Positions 56,268 through 64,000 of a DNA stretch of 64,000 nucleotides are shown here, in pieces. Numbering within the stretch: the first letter of the stretch is position 1; every line of letters starts with the position of its first letter. Below the pieces are notes generated by a model that was given only the letters and a program-made list of their open reading frames with translations, did no database searches and was not told the DNA's origin. The DNA comes from Helicobacter trogontum (lineage in GTDB: Bacteria; Campylobacterota; Campylobacteria; Campylobacterales; Helicobacteraceae). The position numbers and the translations under genes were made by a program. The stretch is taken from the NCBI RefSeq assembly GCF_000765905.2, contig NZ_JRPL02000003.1, positions 62,001 to 126,000 of the forward strand, given 5' to 3'.

Positions 56268-58276
56268 GCTTATTAAAGCAATTTATACAAGAATACGATG
56301 ATGTATATTACACAAATCTTAATAAAGAAAATACAGACAATATTCTGCAAGAAATAAAACAGGCAGAAAAGATTATCAATATGCCAAAACTACATCCTAC
56401 ACCAGAGATAAAGCAATGCTACAAGCAACTAAAAGAACAATATAAAAGTGCATTAGTAATGCATCTTGTGGGTGATTGCCATTTAACTATGATTGCATTT
56501 TTAAATATACTTTTCAAAGATTCTCTTATACCTTTAAACAACTCTTTAGCACAAAAAAAATTTATCATTCGCTTTTGCCAAACCTCTTTTGTAAGAGCAC
56601 ATTATAAGCACAATAATATTAATATAAATCTCTACACACTAGATTACTCCTTAAGTAATTTAGAGGCGATTGAATATTTTGAAGTCTTTGTCAATTTAGA
56701 CTTATTACAGGAATGTGTGATTATAAAAGAAAGTGATTTTAGCAATAAAAAAACTCTCAATGCTATAAAAGATTCAGATTGTATTTTATGGGTATTAAGT
56801 AAGCCTGAGAAATGCAAAAAGGAAGATTTATTAAAAATCATTAAAAAAAAGCCAAGTATCGCTATAGTTTCATATGACAAAAATAAAAAAGAAGAGCATG
56901 AAGCATTAGAGCAAATATCTACACTTAGAAAACAGCTAATTTCACAATATAATCTGCAATCTCTCCATGATTTGCATGTATGGAATCTATTTGAATCTCA
57001 TAGGCTTGATGAGAAATTTACATTATGTAAAATCATTAACAACTTTGCTAAACAGCAGCTATCAGGCAAGATAAAAACATCAGGTAGCATTCTATCTGCA
57101 TTAGAGCAAACAAAAAATCTCATAGAATCTTTTTATGCACAAAAAGAAAAAGACACATCAAAACAAGATATAACACAAAATACAATTATGCAAGACATTG
57201 TAGATAATATATATGAAGTTTTACAACAAGCAAGACTAAAAAGGGGAAATACTATCCTTAAAGTTGCACTTGAAAAAAATAAAAATATAGACAAGCATTA
57301 TAAAATCATCTTTCAACACTATAAAAAGCTTGATGTAGCCTATCATAAGGCAAATGAGCATTTTATCACAAGATTAAATAAAGTATTTGCTGATTATCAC
57401 CATGAAGTTTTTGTTACCATTGCAAAAGATCTAAAGAGATATTTAGATAGTATCATAGAGAGTATCTTAGATAATCTTGATACAATTAAAATAAAGACGA
57501 GGCCAAATCAGCTAAATTTGCTTGGTATGCTGACAAATCGTCGTATTGTATATGAGAGTTTCCAACTCAATAAAGACGAACTACTAAGGGAAATAAAAGA
57601 TTCAAAAAGTCTTTTGGCAAGAAAACATAAAAATTTATTGCAAAAACTTGCAAAGCTTGATTCTAATATTACGCAAAGTATGCTAGATATTATGCAAAAT
57701 TTCGAACAGGTACTCCAAGAATGGGGGGAAGAAACACATCATCTCATATTGCAAAAAAAGCCAAGTTATGTAAGCACGGATAGCTATATTGATCTTGAAG
57801 AATTTCAACTTGGAATTTTTCAAGACTTTACCAAACAGCATAAAGCAATTATAGATAATTCTCTTATGAAAATGCACACTGACATTGCAGCCATAAGGAT
57901 ATGGGTAGAAGCTACAAAAACTCTCTTGCTTGAGTGTCTTGTGTTACGCATAGATCAAAAGTTTCATGCAGATAAATCTCTAGTAAAACAGAACAATAAG
58001 ATACATATAACCCCAATTGATAAAGCGTTCCTACGAGATTGCATTGTTGAGTTTTTACCTGAAAGAATTGAACAAATTTTTTGCTCCCTCCCTATTCTAC
58101 ATACAACTTTTGATTCTACTCCAAAACAACTCTTGCAAGTAACAAAAGAACATGAGAGAAATATCCGAGATAGAATAAGAGATATCATCGACTTACGCCA
58201 AACTCTCAAAGCTGGTACAAAAATTCTGGAAAATGCCATTGGAAATAGAGGAGAAACTAGCTTGGGCAATGAGTGA
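56264..58276 (+). CDS. Dynamin-like protein with degenerate P-loop, second of the pair
   Basis: 670 residues, mostly helical. The segment LVGDCHLTMIAFLNILFKDS (68-87) aligns in shape with dynamin-like VGxFSSGKSSFLNALLGE, but the GKS/T residues are replaced (G70-DCHLTM), and the following LIPLNNSLAQ lacks the G2 Thr. It is therefore probably a pseudo-GTPase partner of the preceding protein. The C-terminal half is a long helical stalk (ERNIRDRIRDIIDLRQTLKA). It overlaps the first gene by four bases and has GGAGGAGG ahead of the ATG. Confidence 0.68.
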   Translation: MSLLKQFIQEYDDVYYTNLNKENTDNILQEIKQAEKIINMPKLHPTPEIKQCYKQLKEQYKSALVMHLVGDCHLTMIAFLNILFKDSLIPLNNSLAQKKFIIRFCQTSFVRAHYKHNNININLYTLDYSLSNLEAIEYFEVFVNLDLLQECVIIKESDFSNKKTLNAIKDSDCILWVLSKPEKCKKEDLLKIIKKKPSIAIVSYDKNKKEEHEALEQISTLRKQLISQYNLQSLHDLHVWNLFESHRLDEKFTLCKIINNFAKQQLSGKIKTSGSILSALEQTKNLIESFYAQKEKDTSKQDITQNTIMQDIVDNIYEVLQQARLKRGNTILKVALEKNKNIDKHYKIIFQHYKKLDVAYHKANEHFITRLNKVFADYHHEVFVTIAKDLKRYLDSIIESILDNLDTIKIKTRPNQLNLLGMLTNRRIVYESFQLNKDELLREIKDSKSLLARKHKNLLQKLAKLDSNITQSMLDIMQNFEQVLQEWGEETHHLILQKKPSYVSTDSYIDLEEFQLGIFQDFTKQHKAIIDNSLMKMHTDIAAIRIWVEATKTLLLECLVLRIDQKFHADKSLVKQNNKIHITPIDKAFLRDCIVEFLPERIEQIFCSLPILHTTFDSTPKQLLQVTKEHERNIRDRIRDIIDLRQTLKAGTKILENAIGNRGETSLGNE

Positions 58277-58884
58277 TTAAGGAAATCTATAGGATTTTAC
58301 CAAAAAGCCCTTAAGTCATATTTGCTTAAAGTCTATAATGCCATGAATTATAGAATCTAGTCTTGTTTCAGAAGCATTTGTCTTAGAGGTATTTAAGAAT
58401 GCCTATTGCACACTAAATCCTATATCCAACAATATTTTATTCAATACTTTTTAATAGTCTAGCTCACTCATATAACCCCTATCTCACCTTACATCCATTT
58501 CCATTTCATATTGGGTGAAAACAGCTTGAATATAATTTGAAAATACATCATATTGCTATACAAAATCTTTCTTACAATAAAATGTCTTTACTTAAAATTC
58601 TTATATATTAAAATAATCTGCAATTATTTCTACACATGCAATCTGAAAAACTATAATAATATTTTAGATTCACCGCTTTTCACAAACTAGGACTTATGAC
58701 TTTCACTCTCTATAGGATTATAAGTGCAAAAGATATTTGCAAGTTATAAGAATATTAAAAGAATTTCTTTATGCAAAGCTTTCAAGTTTTATATGCAATG
58801 TTTTATTGCAAATAAGGGGAGATTATTTATATCTTCTCATTGTGTCATATTTGCTTGTATAGTAAATCAATTGCACAATATATC
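58277..58884. other. Gene-free stretch between convergent genes
   Basis: About 600 AT-rich bases. No gene, RNA or clear terminator recognised. Confidence 0.5.
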
Positions 58885-59571
58885 TTAATCAAACACATTT
58901 TTATCCTGATAAAGCGAAGGGATACCAGATTGATTCAGCTCTCTATAAGAATCGCAACCTTCTTGCATACCAATATCACATGCTTTTCCATAAAACTCTT
59001 TTGCGAGTGAAAGATCATGTATCAAAACTTTTCCGCTTTTATGCAGATTACCAAGTGTAAAACATGCGTTGGGATATTTTAACTTGCATGATTTTTTGTA
59101 CAGCATAGCAGCCTTGTCGTAATCCTGTCTAATACCTTTGCCATACTCATAAAGGTTGGCACTCATAAAGCATGATGGTGCATGTTTTTTATCACACGCT
59201 TTTTCAAAATAAGGGATTGCTTTTAGGAAACTATTATTTTGTGTTCTATATAAACCGACAAAATAACAACCATTCATATCCTTTGCTTCACATGCCTTTT
59301 CAAAATAAGGGATTGCCTGTCTTGTAGAATCTGCATACCAAAATATTTCCCCTATTATGCTACACTCATTTTTTGCCTTGCATTCACTTAAAGTTTTTAA
59401 ACCGATTTCAATCACTATTTTGCATGATTCTGCATTCTTATTGAGGCATTGTTGTGTATGGACTTCCCAAGTTTCTTTACTGAAATTCTTTGGTTGCTGT
59501 ATGCGAATAGAATCTATTATGCTTGCCAAACATACATGTAATGTAAATACCACAAAGAATATAAAACGCAT
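58885..59571 (-). CDS. Secreted Hcp-like cysteine-rich Sel1-repeat protein
   Basis: 228 residues. The signal peptide MRFIFFVVFTLHVCLAS is followed by about four to five Sel1-like repeats, each with a cysteine pair spaced eight apart (ACEAKDMNGC, ACDKKHAPSC, SCKLKYPNAC, ACDIGMQEGC). Helicobacter Hcp proteins are disulphide-stapled solenoids exported to the periplasm or medium, immunogenic and in some cases penicillin-binding. It is a paralogue of the truncated gene at the left window edge. Confidence 0.88.
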   Translation of the reverse strand: MRFIFFVVFTLHVCLASIIDSIRIQQPKNFSKETWEVHTQQCLNKNAESCKIVIEIGLKTLSECKAKNECSIIGEIFWYADSTRQAIPYFEKACEAKDMNGCYFVGLYRTQNNSFLKAIPYFEKACDKKHAPSCFMSANLYEYGKGIRQDYDKAAMLYKKSCKLKYPNACFTLGNLHKSGKVLIHDLSLAKEFYGKACDIGMQEGCDSYRELNQSGIPSLYQDKNVFD

Positions 59572-59761
59572 AAGCTCCTACTTCACAAAAAGATCCCATA
59601 CAATTTTACATTGTTTCTATATAAAATAAACTTAAATGAGATATATGCTGACAACTACTTATATCTTTTATACGATTTTGCAAAATAGATATGTTGAATT
59701 ATGTTATACAAAGTCATGCGACTTTTGTATCTTATTGTCTTTTATTTTTGGCTTATTGCTC

Positions 59762-59989
59762 TTAAATATCTCTTAGCAAATATTCTAAAACTTTATAAAA
59801 GTTCTCTTTTGTAGTTTTGTCTAAACGTTCATTATTTGCATTATCCCCTTCATTATCTTTTGCCCATAAGATATGCTTTTTAAACGCAGATGAGATGCCA
59901 CCACTTTTGGTTTCTAATCCATACTTTTCATAATCTTTTTTACTAAATAGAGATTCTATTTCTTTAAACTTAGAATCTATCTTGTTCAA
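59762..59989 (-). CDS. Short charged protein or gene remnant
   Basis: 75 codons from a TTG at 59989 with no ribosome binding site. The sequence is strongly charged and helical (FKEIESLFSKKDYEKYGLET; YKVLEYLLRDI at the end). Coding-like composition suggests a real or recently real gene, perhaps the C-terminal part of a lost protein. No family recognised. Confidence 0.35.
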   Translation of the reverse strand: MNKIDSKFKEIESLFSKKDYEKYGLETKSGGISSAFKKHILWAKDNEGDNANNERLDKTTKENFYKVLEYLLRDI

Positions 59990-60030
59990 TTTAACGATTT
60001 CTTATATTTCTTTTCATCATAAATGAATGC

Positions 60031-61887
60031 TTATTCTTTATTACAATCCATTTGAATCCATGCAGATTCTGTATTGCTGTAATCTTGCTGTAAGCAAAAG
60101 TTTAGGCTTTGCGTTTCTAAAATATGATCATATATACGTTCATACATGAATGGATATTGCTGTTTTTTATGATATAGCGAATCAATTTGTGTGCTATGTA
60201 TGAGTGCTTCATGGTGCAAAAACTTAGAATACTCATACTTATGATACAAAAAAGTGGACAGATAAAATGCAAAGATACACACACTTGCAAATGCAAACAT
60301 TTTTATAGTAGATCGCATATTATAAAATGCCTTTGCATAAAAGTGTGTATATGTTGGTTTTGTACGAATATGTTCTAATGCAAGTATATGTAAACAATCT
60401 TTTAAAGGCATATTAAACAACGTTGTAATATCTTTGAAATCTAATAATAAATCTGCTTTGCCGCTAAAATCACAATAAAAGATCTCTCCAAAATCATCAA
60501 TTAATGAGTAATAATCTTGCAATGCTTCTGTGCGATCTGTGATAATGCTTACTACCAATAAACCATATACATAATGACACAAAGCGTGTTTCTTAGAATC
60601 TTGAAAGATTATTGTATATCTTTTGAGATGTGGATAAAAAGCAAAAAGAGATGAAAATATTTCAAGTGGATTTAGGCATATTAATTTACCTGAATAATGC
60701 GAAGCGTAATGCTGCAGGATCTCATCTTTTATAGCAAAAAGTTGAAAGTTAAAATGCGTTTGTGTTTGGTGTTGCAAAAAATACCTACATTCATAATTAT
60801 GTGGTATAGAACCGCTGTTTTTAGCTCTCAAGGGCACAATACTATCAAGCATACCCATTTGCCTTAAATCACCTTTTTCAATCTCAATATGAGTTGCCTT
60901 TAAATAATCTAGTGGCAATATACCATAATACATACGCATACTTCTTTTACAATATAACATCTTTGCTAGTGTGTGTGGCTTTGTCTGTTTATTATGTAAT
61001 TGTGCCAATGTAGTATATGGAAGCTCTAAAATATATTGTAATGATGTTATTGTGGCAGGGATTTTTGAGTGAGTCTTATGCGTAGAGTCTGCGCTATGTT
61101 GCATTGTAGAGATATTCTGTGTAGAATCTATTTTATTGTCTTGAACATATTGAGTGTGAGTTTTAGGATATAAATTCATGAAATCTAGATTCTTTTTGTT
61201 TTCTGAAGAGATATTATTATGAACATGGGGTAAAGAATTTATATTGAGTGTTGTACTAATTTCTTTATGTTGGTTGGTATCAAGAATTTGAGGATACAAA
61301 TTTTGTTTAGAAACATCATTGTCTTGCATATTGATAGACTTAGAGTCCAAATAACCATGATGAGGTATGCTAGATTCCATACCTACTTCCAAAGGGGTTA
61401 GGTTAAGATTTTTAGACATTTTGCTTTGATCTGTATGATTCACAAAAGATTTAGATGGATTATGTTGAGTTTTTAAGGAAGGCAAAGCCTCTTCATCTAA
61501 ATCTGTTTTAGAATCTAATCTTTGCCTATTTTGCATTTTAAAATTATGTAGTGTATCTATATGTGCAGAATTTATAATGCTTTCAGCCTGTGTTGATGTA
61601 TCATTCTGTGTGAAGAGAGGCTGCAAAAAGCTCTTATCCTGTGTATCCTTACTATACAGAGAATCTATTGATGGGGTTTCACTATGTATAGGCTTTGCAT
61701 TCTTGGAATTGTTTGTATTTATAGATTTCTCAACTTGTGCGAAAGCATTGATATTTGATAGATTATTTGCGTTTGATTTTGTATGTAGATTACAACTTAA
61801 ATCCACATATGTGTAGGTAGTAATATGCGTATGCCAAAATTCTCTAAATGCCCTATAGCTGTGTATAATGGCATTTAACATTTGCAT
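60031..61887 (-). CDS. Large protein with disordered head, folded middle and one membrane helix
   Basis: 618 residues. Residues 1-290 are low-complexity (Asn, Ser, Asp, His, Lys). Residues about 295-505 look like a folded cytoplasmic domain (ILELPYTTLAQLHNKQTKPH; SGKLICLNPLEIFSSLFAFY). A single membrane helix near 525-545 (FAFASVCIFAFYLSTFLYH) precedes a periplasmic tail. The order resembles GspL/PilM-PilN-type platform proteins but no motif confirms this. GGGGA lies seven bases before the ATG. It follows the FabL-like gene by 23 bases, at the end of the dapA operon. Confidence 0.7.
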   Translation of the reverse strand: MQMLNAIIHSYRAFREFWHTHITTYTYVDLSCNLHTKSNANNLSNINAFAQVEKSINTNNSKNAKPIHSETPSIDSLYSKDTQDKSFLQPLFTQNDTSTQAESIINSAHIDTLHNFKMQNRQRLDSKTDLDEEALPSLKTQHNPSKSFVNHTDQSKMSKNLNLTPLEVGMESSIPHHGYLDSKSINMQDNDVSKQNLYPQILDTNQHKEISTTLNINSLPHVHNNISSENKKNLDFMNLYPKTHTQYVQDNKIDSTQNISTMQHSADSTHKTHSKIPATITSLQYILELPYTTLAQLHNKQTKPHTLAKMLYCKRSMRMYYGILPLDYLKATHIEIEKGDLRQMGMLDSIVPLRAKNSGSIPHNYECRYFLQHQTQTHFNFQLFAIKDEILQHYASHYSGKLICLNPLEIFSSLFAFYPHLKRYTIIFQDSKKHALCHYVYGLLVVSIITDRTEALQDYYSLIDDFGEIFYCDFSGKADLLLDFKDITTLFNMPLKDCLHILALEHIRTKPTYTHFYAKAFYNMRSTIKMFAFASVCIFAFYLSTFLYHKYEYSKFLHHEALIHSTQIDSLYHKKQQYPFMYERIYDHILETQSLNFCLQQDYSNTESAWIQMDCNKE

Positions 61888-61910
61888 TTATACATCCCCA
61901 AACCTTATCT

Positions 61911-62708
61911 TTATACAAAAGTTGTGCCACCATCAATTACAATAGTCTGTCCTGTCAACCAAGAGCTTTGTGTATTATCGCAAAGGAAGAATGCGGCTCC
62001 AGCCAAATCATTTGGCGTTCCCATTCTTTTTAATGGACTTTGTTCCTCAACCTTTGCCTTTACTTCATCGTAATCTGGAAATGCCTTCAATGCATCTGTA
62101 TCAATTGGTCCACCACTTACCGCATTGACACGAATGTTAAACTCACCCAAGTCTTGTGCAGCGTATTTTACCATTGTTTCCACTGCATTCTTAGAGTTAC
62201 CATGTCCTGCATAGTTTGGCATGTAGACAAGATTCCCTGTGGAACTAAGAGTTACAATATTCCCACCACCTACCTTTTGCATACGCTTAACCGCCTCTTG
62301 TGCACCCACGACGAAGGCCAACACAGTTGCTGTGTAAATATTATTTAATCCCTTAGGTTTTAAACGCATAAATGGTGCAAACCCACCAACTACGCTTCGT
62401 CCGTAAATAATAGCATTTGATATAAAGAAGTCCACTCTATCAAAGTCTTTATCAATTTGCTCAAATAGACCAACATACTGCTCTGGCTCCAATACATTAA
62501 GCGGATAGTATCGAGCTTTAATCTGATATTTAGACTCTAAATCTTGTGCAATTTTTTGTGCTTCCTCTTCATTCTTATTATATGTAAAAGCCACATTAAC
62601 ACCCTCTCGTGCAAAGCGATAAAGAATAGCTTTGCCAATACCTCGAGTAGCACCACTTATAACTAGAGTTTTGCCTTTCATATATTCACTTGTAAGTTGT
62701 TCTTTCAT
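61911..62708 (-). CDS. Short-chain dehydrogenase, FabL-type enoyl-ACP reductase candidate
   Basis: 265 residues. Rossmann motif [10 protein letters not shown], and an active site with Y166-x6-K173 ([13 protein letters not shown]) rather than the Y-x3-K of ordinary SDRs. [17 protein letters not shown] and GQTIVIDGG follow Bacillus FabL closely. FabL reduces enoyl-ACP with NADPH and tolerates triclosan. The Helicobacter orthologue beside dapA is commonly labelled 7-alpha-hydroxysteroid dehydrogenase; the active-site spacing argues against that. The start overlaps the dapA stop (ATGA), with GAGG seven bases ahead. Confidence 0.78.
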   Translation of the reverse strand: MKEQLTSEYMKGKTLVISGATRGIGKAILYRFAREGVNVAFTYNKNEEEAQKIAQDLESKYQIKARYYPLNVLEPEQYVGLFEQIDKDFDRVDFFISNAIIYGRSVVGGFAPFMRLKPKGLNNIYTATVLAFVVGAQEAVKRMQKVGGGNIVTLSSTGNLVYMPNYAGHGNSKNAVETMVKYAAQDLGEFNIRVNAVSGGPIDTDALKAFPDYDEVKAKVEEQSPLKRMGTPNDLAGAAFFLCDNTQSSWLTGQTIVIDGGTTFV

Positions 62709-63619
62709 TTTTGCACCTCATAATGTTGTAAAGTTTTCTCAAGCAATGTCATACACGCCTTGCTTGGCTCACACAATGGCAGACGATATTCTAACGTAGG
62801 AATAAGCCCTTGTAAAAACATCGCTGCCTTAATAGGAATGGGATTGCTTTCAAAAAACAAAGCCTTATTTATACCATAAAGTTTATTAGAAATAGCTAAA
62901 CTCTCATCAATTTTTTGCTCCATTGCAAAATGGCAAAGATCAGCAATCTCCTTTGGAAAAATATTTCCAGTTACTGATACGACACCACTACCCCCGCTAC
63001 ATAAAATCCCATGATTTAGCGCATCATCACCACTTAGAACATGAAATCTAGTGCTCAAATTAGTATTAGATTCAATTCCTTCTTTCTGCATATTGACAAG
63101 CGAATATACTTTATCAAGCATACCACTTGCTTCCTTAATTGCGTATATGTTTTTTGATGATTGAAAAAGTCTTATGGCGGTTTCTACTTCAATACTACAT
63201 CCAGTTCGTGAGGGAACATTATAAAGCATGACTGGTATATCTACAGAATCTGCTATTGCTTTGTAATGTCTATAAATACCCTCTTGTGTAGGTTTATTAT
63301 AATATGGAGCAACTGATAATATAGCGTCCGCACCGCATTTTTCCGCAAATCGTGCCAACTCAATAGCTTCAATCGTATTATTACTCCCTGCACCCGCTAA
63401 TACTTTTGTATTCGTACCCTTACATGTTTGCACTGCAATTTCTATACATTGTTTATGTTCGCTATGACTCATGGTGGCACTCTCGCCCGTCGTGCCTGCT
63501 GGCACACACGCATCCATACCATATTTGATTTGTCGCTTTATAAGATACTCATAAGTCTGTGTGTCTATTTTTCCACACTTAAATGGGGTAATTAACGCAC
63601 TCATCGCACCTAATGGCAT
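62705..63619 (-). CDS. dapA: 4-hydroxy-tetrahydrodipicolinate synthase
   Basis: 304 residues from ATG 63619, which has GAGG five to six bases ahead; ATG 63637 lacks one. TIM-barrel motifs: [24 protein letters not shown] with the active-site Tyr, and IYAIKEASG with the Schiff-base Lys (K162). It condenses pyruvate and aspartate semialdehyde in the diaminopimelate/lysine pathway. Translationally coupled to the FabL-like gene. Confidence 0.96.
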   Translation of the reverse strand: MPLGAMSALITPFKCGKIDTQTYEYLIKRQIKYGMDACVPAGTTGESATMSHSEHKQCIEIAVQTCKGTNTKVLAGAGSNNTIEAIELARFAEKCGADAILSVAPYYNKPTQEGIYRHYKAIADSVDIPVMLYNVPSRTGCSIEVETAIRLFQSSKNIYAIKEASGMLDKVYSLVNMQKEGIESNTNLSTRFHVLSGDDALNHGILCSGGSGVVSVTGNIFPKEIADLCHFAMEQKIDESLAISNKLYGINKALFFESNPIPIKAAMFLQGLIPTLEYRLPLCEPSKACMTLLEKTLQHYEVQK

Positions 63620-64000
63620 ATATTCCTCACTTTTCATAAGCAGATAGCTGTTATAATATCCAAAAAATGTTGAAGTTTATATGTATTATTCATTTTTCTC
63701 ACACTATTTTATATTGGTTTACACAGATATGAGGCTGATAGCCTAGATTTTATTGGTATTCTCATTGAGATGCAACAATGTATTTCACAGCTATAAAAAT
63801 AAACTTCTACCCTCATGCAAGATGACACCTTATAGATATAGTAAAAATTTATATCCTATATAATTTATAAAGTAAAGAAAGTCTGGAAATAATCTACATA
63901 AATCATTTTTGGTAACAAGCATATATATATATAAAGAGTCTATTAGGCTAAGAGTTTATTAGAACAAAGTGTATCTAGTATCATGTAAAGCATAACAGAT
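63620..64000. other. Non-coding right edge of the window
   Basis: About 380 AT-rich bases upstream of dapA. The dapA promoter should be within the first 60 bases (a TATTAT-like element on the minus strand). No gene recognised. Confidence 0.45.

Noticed and set aside
1-64000. tRNA, rRNA, CRISPR array, insertion sequence, prophage or integrase
   Set aside because: Looked for on both strands; no cloverleaf, repeat-spacer pattern, transposase or integrase motif was found.

Overview
The window is AT-rich chromosomal DNA from a Campylobacterota bacterium, most likely an enterohepatic Helicobacter. The evidence is gene order and gene content. Runs seen in Helicobacter are present: rsmD-fliL-acpS, yidD-yidC-jag-mnmE, dapA next to a short-chain dehydrogenase, coaX preceded by two envelope proteins, a HypB without a His-rich tail, and a PldA-type phospholipase. 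The biosynthetic genes argH, leuB and hisG point away from H. pylori, which lacks the his pathway. No rRNA, tRNA, CRISPR array, insertion sequence or prophage was seen. Names rest on motifs read by eye; no search was run.

Layout: 1-5750 holds the tail of an Hcp-like protein, a GtrA membrane protein, a HisJ-like PHP phosphatase, ruvB, rnhA and a 5-FCL/rny pair. 6768-9110 is rsmD, fliL, a second fliL-like gene whose membrane anchor is replaced by a signal peptide, and acpS. 9391-14360 (minus) is an accessory operon: a DszA/NtaA-type monooxygenase, a KgtP-like permease, an ATP-grasp ligase and a second, SfnG-like monooxygenase. 14723-24092 holds a glycosyltransferase, glmS, dnaQ-like and argH, leuB, and a U32 peptidase-family gene.

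24221-28759 (minus) is the most unusual part. Two small secreted precursors each carry a Sec signal peptide followed by a double-glycine-like leader motif. Each is followed by a small outer-membrane barrel, and the two barrels share a nearly identical C-terminal cassette. Downstream lie another barrel protein and a stand-alone periplasmic C39 (double-glycine) peptidase. I read this as a candidate two-step peptide maturation and export system.

29427-36753 holds hypB, pldA, an FtsB-like protein with a very long disordered head, thiL, a YfgM-like/BamB-like pair, coaX and hisG. 37370-46285 holds a peroxiredoxin, a DksA-rlmH-accD-IMPase-efp cluster, surE, a YbdD/YjiX protein and two unknown genes. 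46493-52074 is mnmE-jag-yidC-yidD plus an amino-acid ABC permease. 52838-58276 holds atpB, a small membrane protein and a tandem dynamin-like pair in which the second protein has lost its P-loop. 58885-63619 holds an Hcp-like protein, two unknowns, a FabL-type reductase and dapA.

Two sequence-wide features stand out. The heptamer AGAATCT/AGATTCT is strikingly frequent on both strands, inside and outside genes. There are also many gene-free AT-rich stretches of 450-1000 bases.
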